Positions 23,716 to 28,028 of a DNA stretch of 28,028 nt are shown here, piece after piece. The stretch is from assembly GCA_026197015.1 (NCBI GenBank), contig JAPHRB010000161.1:1-28028 (forward strand), written 5' to 3'. Numbering within the stretch: the first letter of the stretch is position 1; each line of letters begins with the position of its first letter. The notes beneath the pieces were generated by a model. It searched no databases. It worked only from the letters and a program-made list of their open reading frames with translations, and was not told the DNA's origin. The translations under genes were made by a program, and so were the position numbers. The stretch comes from Gammaproteobacteria bacterium. Its GTDB lineage: Bacteria > Pseudomonadota > Gammaproteobacteria > SZUA-229.

Positions 23716-25053
23716 ATGCCAAATACCGAAAACAAAGAACGCACTGTTTACAGTGTTTCTGAATTAAATCGAACTATTCGCGGATTACTTGAGAGCCAGT
23801 TTCCTCTTTTATGGATAGAGGGTGAAATATCCAATCTTGCGGAGCCCGCCTCAGGGCATATTTATTTCACATTGAAAGACGCCAAAGCCCAGGTACGCTG
23901 TGCAATGTTCAAAGGGCGCAAACAGCTCTTAAGCTTCAAACCTCAAAACGGCCAGCAAATACTAATTCGCGCAAAAGTAGGTTTATATGAGGCCAGAGGT
24001 GAGTTCCAGCTTGTAGCTGAGCACATGGAAGAAGCGGGTGACGGCGCTTTACGACGAGAATTTGAAGAACTGAAAACACGCCTGGCTAAAGAAGGCCTGT
24101 TTGACGAATCACTCAAACAACCCATACCAGAATTACCCAAATGTATAGCCGTTATCACTTCGGGTACCGGCGCCGCTATTCGTGATGTTTTAAGTGTTTT
24201 AGGTCGCCGATTTCCGTCTATACCCGTTCAAGTATACCCGGTCGCGGTACAGGGCGAAAAAGCAGCACCGGAAATTGCTAAAGCATTATATAGAGCGTCA
24301 AAAAGCAAAACATGTGATGTTATTTTATTGGTAAGAGGCGGTGGATCACTAGAAGACTTATGGGCTTTCAATGAAGAACAGGTGGCGCGTGCAATTTTGC
24401 TTTGTGATGTACCCGTCATCAGTGGTGTTGGCCATGAAGTTGATGTAACCATTGCCGACTTCACCGCTGATCATAGAGCAGCCACACCTTCAGCCGCCGC
24501 CGAGCTTGTTAGCCCTAACCAACAAACGTACCTGCATAAACTGCAGGCATTTCAACGTCAGTTCATACGCCTGATGCAAACTGAGCTGAGCCGTTTGAAT
24601 GAGCAGTCAAAATGGTTACAAACCCGGCTTAAAACGCAACATCCCAACAGTCAGCTTATGCAGCAAAGCCAGCAACTAGATGATTTAACAAGTAATCTAC
24701 AGTCGGCTTTTCAGGTTATTATTAACGAGAAAAAGCATGACTTAAAATACCAGTCTCAGAGCCTGTTAAATAATCGTCCAGACCAGTTTATTGACTACCA
24801 GAAAATCCAGCTTGAGGATTTGAGTAGTCGGCTTGTCTATTCGTGTGAACAGTATATTGAAAATAAAATGTTACAACTTGCCAACCTGTCACGAACAATG
24901 CAGGCTGTCAGCCCATTGAATACGTTATCCCGTGGTTACAGCATTACCCGTGATATAAATGGTGAAACCGTGACCAATGCGCGACAATTGCGTAAAGGCG
25001 ATAGAATCGTTAGTGAGTTTAACAAGGGAAAAGTCACCAGCCGAGTAGAATAA
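23716..25053 (+). CDS. xseA: Exodeoxyribonuclease VII large subunit
   Basis: Large subunit of the single-strand-specific nuclease that degrades DNA to short acid-soluble pieces in repair and recombination. From the ATG at 23716 it has 445 residues, near the family norm. The N-terminal OB-fold (about 8-105) carries YSVSELNRTIRGLLE and FPLLWIEGEISN. The catalytic domain contains AVITSGTGAAIRDVL, LLVRGGGSLEDLWAFNEE and ISGVGHEVDVTIADFTADHRAATPS. A long coiled-coil region (about 290-390) follows. An in-frame ATG 16 codons upstream exists, but neither has a clear ribosome site; family length favours the second. The small subunit xseB is not here. The arrangement divergent from guaB is common in gammaproteobacteria. 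Confidence 0.95.
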   Translation: MPNTENKERTVYSVSELNRTIRGLLESQFPLLWIEGEISNLAEPASGHIYFTLKDAKAQVRCAMFKGRKQLLSFKPQNGQQILIRAKVGLYEARGEFQLVAEHMEEAGDGALRREFEELKTRLAKEGLFDESLKQPIPELPKCIAVITSGTGAAIRDVLSVLGRRFPSIPVQVYPVAVQGEKAAPEIAKALYRASKSKTCDVILLVRGGGSLEDLWAFNEEQVARAILLCDVPVISGVGHEVDVTIADFTADHRAATPSAAAELVSPNQQTYLHKLQAFQRQFIRLMQTELSRLNEQSKWLQTRLKTQHPNSQLMQQSQQLDDLTSNLQSAFQVIINEKKHDLKYQSQSLLNNRPDQFIDYQKIQLEDLSSRLVYSCEQYIENKMLQLANLSRTMQAVSPLNTLSRGYSITRDINGETVTNARQLRKGDRIVSEFNKGKVTSRVE

Positions 25054-25159
25054 TTCGTCAGTTTTACCCAAAACTGGAATGAAATACTGAAAAATCCAGC
25101 ATTCTCAATATTAAAACTCGCAAAATATATAAAATGCAGGTAAATTATCGTGTTTTATT

Positions 25160-25183
25160 GACTAGCTTCCATACAGGCTAGTC
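25160..25183. promoter_or_regulatory. Perfect palindrome upstream of dksA
   Basis: GACTAGC (25160-25166) and GCTAGTC (25177-25183) form a perfect seven-base stem with a ten-base loop, 58 bases before the dksA ATG. It could be an operator, a leader hairpin, or a weak terminator for xseA; no T tract follows. The AT-rich sequence TATATAGAAT just after could hold a -10. Confidence 0.4.
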
Positions 25184-25241
25184 ATTTATATAGAATACCA
25201 TGTGTGGTAATCACACCAGAAAAAATTATCGGAGATTTTCG

Positions 25242-25673
25242 ATGCCAGCAAATACGGCACCAATACACGGTTTTAAGCCCTATAAAGAAAAAAAGGGCGA
25301 AGAATACATGAATGAGAAACAGCTTGAGCATTTCCGTAGCATTTTAAGTGCATGGAAAGACGAGCTGATGCATGAAGTTGACCGCACAGTAGGTCACATG
25401 AAAGACGATGCAGCCAATTTTCCTGACCCTGCTGATCGCGCTTCACAGGAAGAAGAATTCAGTCTTGAATTACGCACCCGTGATCGTGAGCGCAAACTGA
25501 TTAAGAAAATTGACGAATCGATGAATGAAGTTGATACAGGTGAATATGGTTATTGTGAAACCTGTGGTGTTGAAATTGGCATACGCCGATTAGAAGCCCG
25601 CCCAACTGCAACACAATGTATCGATTGCAAAAGTCTTGATGAAATCAAGGAAAAACAAAATAGAGGCAAATAA
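25242..25673 (+). CDS. dksA: RNA polymerase-binding transcription factor DksA
   Basis: Binds the secondary channel of RNA polymerase and, with ppGpp, redirects transcription during starvation. From the ATG at 25242, which has GGAG eight bases upstream, it has 143 residues. A longer frame starts 14 codons earlier without family similarity and is rejected. The coiled coil (about 24-100) has the tip motif DPADRA with Asp62, Asp65 and Ala67. The zinc finger is complete with Cys105, Cys108, Cys126 and Cys129 (YCETCG, QCIDCK). The final helix is intact. It is followed by a terminator and gluQ, the standard dksA-gluQ pairing. Confidence 0.98.
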   Translation: MPANTAPIHGFKPYKEKKGEEYMNEKQLEHFRSILSAWKDELMHEVDRTVGHMKDDAANFPDPADRASQEEEFSLELRTRDRERKLIKKIDESMNEVDTGEYGYCETCGVEIGIRRLEARPTATQCIDCKSLDEIKEKQNRGK

Positions 25674-25689
25674 GCCCTTGTATAAAAAG

Positions 25690-25710
25690 CCGGGTTTACC
25701 CGGTTTTTTT
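25690..25710 (+). terminator. Intrinsic terminator between dksA and gluQ
   Basis: CCGGGT and ACCCGG (25690-25695 with 25698-25703) form a perfect six-base stem with a tight loop, followed by seven T residues, 17 bases after the dksA stop. A terminator in this place, with partial read-through into gluQ, is known for E. coli. Confidence 0.85.
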
Positions 25711-25783
25711 ACGTCTGGAGGTAATATAAAAAGAAAATAAAGCTATTCCATTTTTCCGCTTTTAAAACTTCTTTTTCCCTGTA

Positions 25784-26704
25784 ATGCAACAACAAACACC
25801 CACATACCGAGGTCGCTTTGCACCATCACCGACAGGGCCTTTACATAAAGGCTCATTAGTTGCCGCCATCGCCAGCTATTTAGAAGCAAAAAAAAATAAT
25901 GGCCAGTGGTTAGTTCGAATGGAAGATGTTGACGAATTACGTAATGTAAAAGGTGCCGCAGATTCTATATTACGTAGTCTGGAGGCATTTGGTTTTGAGT
26001 GGGATGAAAACATTCTTTACCAGACAACTCGCAAAGATGCGTATGCAGAAGCCCTTACAATACTCAAATCACAACATCAGGTTTATCCCTGCACCTGCAG
26101 TAGAAAAAGTTTAAAAGAAAAAGCCCGACTCGGAAAAATAAGCAACGGAAAGTTTGGTTTAATTTATCCGGGTTATTGCATAAACAAACATTTTTCTAAT
26201 TTCAAATCTAATGAATACGCTATTCGAATAAAAACCACCAGTGAAAACTACAGTTTTAATGATGAACTACTTGGCCACAACACACAGAATTTAAAAACTG
26301 ACCTGGGCGATTTTATAATTCGTCGCAGAGACGGTTTATTCGCTTATCAATTAGCGGTAGTAGTAGACGATGCCTATCAAAATATTAGTCATATAGTTCG
26401 CGGTGCTGATTTATTAGACTCAACTTCGCGGCAACTTTTTCTTCAAAAGAGTTTGAGCTACTCTCAGCCACATTATGCACATTTTCCCTTAATCACGCAT
26501 AAAAACGGAGACAAGCTGAGCAAACAAACAGGCGCTACAGGCATAGGTGATACTGCAGACATTCAACTATTAGTTGAATGTCTTGAGTTTCTCGGGCAAA
26601 AGCCACCAGCAGAACTTGCACAGGCGTCTTTACCCGGCTTCTGGCAATGGGCAATAGAAAACTGGCAGTTATCTTTAAGCAGAACATCACAAGTGTCCTG
26701 TTAA
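25784..26704 (+). CDS. gluQ: Glutamyl-Q tRNA(Asp) synthetase
   Basis: Attaches glutamate to the queuosine base of tRNA-Asp; a shortened GluRS without an anticodon-binding domain. The 306 residues fit. The HIGH-type motif is in FAPSPTGPLHKGSL (His21), the KMSKS-type motif is DKLSKQ (Lys244-Lys247), and zinc ligands are Cys103, Cys105 and Cys132 with a tyrosine in YPGYC. GDFIIRRRDGLFAYQLAVVVDD and HIVRGADLLDSTSRQ are typical blocks. The usual phenylalanine after the His of the first motif is a lysine (HKG), a small deviation. It lies 110 bases after dksA and beyond a terminator; any promoter of its own is unclear. A 199-base gap after it shows no gene or clear structure. Confidence 0.95.
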   Translation: MQQQTPTYRGRFAPSPTGPLHKGSLVAAIASYLEAKKNNGQWLVRMEDVDELRNVKGAADSILRSLEAFGFEWDENILYQTTRKDAYAEALTILKSQHQVYPCTCSRKSLKEKARLGKISNGKFGLIYPGYCINKHFSNFKSNEYAIRIKTTSENYSFNDELLGHNTQNLKTDLGDFIIRRRDGLFAYQLAVVVDDAYQNISHIVRGADLLDSTSRQLFLQKSLSYSQPHYAHFPLITHKNGDKLSKQTGATGIGDTADIQLLVECLEFLGQKPPAELAQASLPGFWQWAIENWQLSLSRTSQVSC

Positions 26705-26903
26705 CACCAGCTTGATGTCATTTTTACGAACGCCTGCCATACTTCGCATGTTAAAGTTTTTTTGCAGAAGAAATTTTCGTAGATGACGAGTTTAGGATTG
26801 GTTATTTTCGTATTTTATTCGATTTATTACACGTAAAAACAAATAACTCTATATCTAAATAACAATTTCTAAGAGTTACGCTAAAACCCGTAATCTATAC
26901 ATC

Positions 26904-27659
26904 TTACTTGTTACTGCTACAGAAATTTTTCGACCAATTTATATTTCTATAATCAAAGTCACTTACAATAATGGGTTTAATGATTTCAAAATAAGGTGAA
27001 ATATCAAAGTCACGAGGTGTAAATAAACTGTAATGACGTATATGCATAATTTCCTTTTCAATATTTTCGGCAGCCTCTCCCTCAGCTTTCTCAAACTCAG
27101 GTAATATAGGATAACAAATCGATTGAAAAGCCTGTGCTATTAAAGTCGAACAAATTGCACGCGTAGGGTCGCCACTGCCCAGAGCAATCATTCTCCTTCT
27201 CCAGCTAACGGGTACAGGTGGCGTTGGCAATAAATACCGCACAAGATCAAAGATATTTTTCATATCATATTGATAACCAATTCGCTCAACAACAAAGTCT
27301 ATCAATTTTTTATTATCAGATTCTGATAAATTTTTAGGCCTGCAAATTCGTGTATGCATTTTTTCATATTTTGATAAAGGCACAATAATCACGCCTTCTT
27401 TTATGTCCGCTTCAATCAATACTGCGGCTTCTTCACCTGACGTATGAAAAACATTACCTACATAAATAGCGGCATGTGACCAGGTTGACTGGGTTAAATA
27501 TTTAATGGCTACGCTTATACGGGTATCACCCTCTACCAGTAAGACATCACCGGGATTTAATATACTCGACAACAAACCAGGCGGATGTGTTGAAACCGCT
27601 TTATAATTTTTTAATGGTGAATCAAGATAACGACCTAACCAACGAGCTAATCTGTTCAT
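26904..27659 (-). CDS. YiiX/YebB-like permuted papain-fold protein
   Basis: A 251-residue protein of the NlpC/P60-related permuted papain group (YiiX/YebB-like). The visible active-site set is His62 in STWSHAAIYVG, an acidic partner Glu83 in LIEADI, and the cysteine Cys170 in RAICSTLIAQAF, in the permuted order. NPGDVLLVEG precedes the histidine as in the family. There is no signal peptide, though the first residues MNRLARWLGRYL are amphipathic and basic and could associate with the membrane. Related proteins hydrolyse amides or esters in peptides, cell wall or lipids; the substrate here is not known. Its neighbour is the partial cytochrome gene, 62 bases upstream in the same direction. Confidence 0.85.
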   Translation of the reverse strand: MNRLARWLGRYLDSPLKNYKAVSTHPPGLLSSILNPGDVLLVEGDTRISVAIKYLTQSTWSHAAIYVGNVFHTSGEEAAVLIEADIKEGVIIVPLSKYEKMHTRICRPKNLSESDNKKLIDFVVERIGYQYDMKNIFDLVRYLLPTPPVPVSWRRRMIALGSGDPTRAICSTLIAQAFQSICYPILPEFEKAEGEAAENIEKEIMHIRHYSLFTPRDFDISPYFEIIKPIIVSDFDYRNINWSKNFCSSNK

Positions 27660-27721
27660 AAAAATAATTTACCGGTTGTTACGCTACGCAAGTAGAAGCT
27701 ATTTAAAGAACATAAACTAAC

Positions 27722-28028
27722 TTACTCATGAGTACCATAAAAATATTTTTTAAACGGTTTTCGAAAGCGCTCATGACACATTAAACAGGTATCTTGCAAG
27801 GTTGCAAAATCTGCTATGACTGCATGACCGTCTTTACTAGCTGCTGTCTTTCCAAGTATTGTCGCCGCTTCATGGGTTTTTTCATCAAAGTTTTTAAAAA
27901 CTCGCATATCTGTATTGATATAAGCGAATATTTTCATCTTCTCAAAAATCGGTGGTTGTGGATGATTAGCTATCAACGGTGCGGTTTTTTCCACTAATCC
28001 CCAGTTTTCCTGTGAAATACCATCGGTA
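27722..28028 (-). CDS. Cytochrome c with C-terminal heme site (5' end outside window)
   Basis: The frame runs from the stop at 27722 to the window edge without interruption: the codons before an internal GTG at 27994 read DGISQENWGLVEKTAP, so the real start lies beyond the window. About 102 residues are visible. The heme motif CLMCH is near the C-terminus in DTCLMCHERFRKPFKKYFYG, as in cytochrome c' and c-556 type four-helix cytochromes. The preceding part is helical with FKNFDEKTHEAATIL. It is most likely periplasmic, but the signal peptide is not in view. Electron partner unknown. Confidence 0.85.
   Translation of the reverse strand, partial: TDGISQENWGLVEKTAPLIANHPQPPIFEKMKIFAYINTDMRVFKNFDEKTHEAATILGKTAASKDGHAVIADFATLQDTCLMCHERFRKPFKKYFYGTHE

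Noticed and set aside
25200..25241. N-terminal extension of DksA by 14 codons
   Set aside because: The good GGAG ribosome site lies just before the ATG at 25242, and the shorter product matches family length.
26705..26903. Possible small gene or RNA between gluQ and the YiiX-like gene
   Set aside because: The 199-base convergent gap is AT-rich with no frame of useful length, no clear hairpin and no recognisable promoter.
1..28028. CRISPR array, tRNA or rRNA genes, transposase genes, phage genes, defence systems
   Set aside because: I saw no regularly spaced direct repeats, cloverleaf or rRNA core sequences, and no reading frame resembling transposase, integrase or known defence proteins. 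Structure searches could not be run.

Overview
The window looks like the chromosome of an AT-leaning gammaproteobacterium. Pointers are the rpoE-rseA-rseB-rseC-mucD block followed by lepA-lepB-rnc, nadB divergent from rpoE, dksA followed by gluQ, and guaB-guaA divergent from xseA. A lipoprotein resembling the SoxXA-binding (SoxK) family, two small c-type cytochromes, an exported DsrE-like protein, a rhodanese and SelD hint at a respiring, possibly sulfur-oxidising lineage. That ecological reading is inference; no sox or dsr core genes are present.

Layout. (1) Positions 1-8019, minus strand: one long gene train for envelope stress (rpoE, anti-sigma rseA, rseB, rseC, periplasmic protease mucD, a glutaredoxin-like protein), then translation factor lepA, signal peptidase lepB, a DUF4845 membrane protein and the 5' part of rnc, cut by the window edge. 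(2) 8220-10733, plus: nadB (NAD synthesis) and a two-domain sulfurtransferase. (3) 10912-11472, minus: orn. (4) 11578-14318, plus: an M48 membrane protease, a small cytochrome c and rsgA. (5) 14398-14826, minus: DsrE-like exported protein; 15112-16149, plus: selD; then a decayed second copy of the rsgA 3' end (about 16255-16471). (6) 16595-19051, plus: a soluble hybrid histidine kinase. (7) 19094-22889, minus: guaB-guaA-tadA, with palindromic repeats on both sides of guaA. (8) 23107-26704, plus: SoxK-like lipoprotein, xseA, dksA and gluQ. (9) 26904-28028, minus: a YiiX-like papain-fold protein and a cytochrome c gene running off the window.

Most genes are housekeeping and I see no defence island, prophage, CRISPR array, transposase, tRNA or rRNA. 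The unusual content is in the gaps. Several unrelated families of palindromic intergenic repeats are present, one of them a triple-nested inverted repeat between guaA and guaB. A degenerate rsgA 3' fragment makes the DsrE-like/selD block look bracketed by direct repeats of rsgA. An in-frame 59-codon reading frame with its own plausible ribosome site lies upstream of rpoE.

Several start codons were moved from the longest possible frame to internal sites (rpoE, rseA, rsgA, selD, guaA, tadA, xseA, dksA, the DsrE-like gene and the lipoprotein). The reasons were ribosome-binding sites, family length, or the longer start lying inside a repeat.
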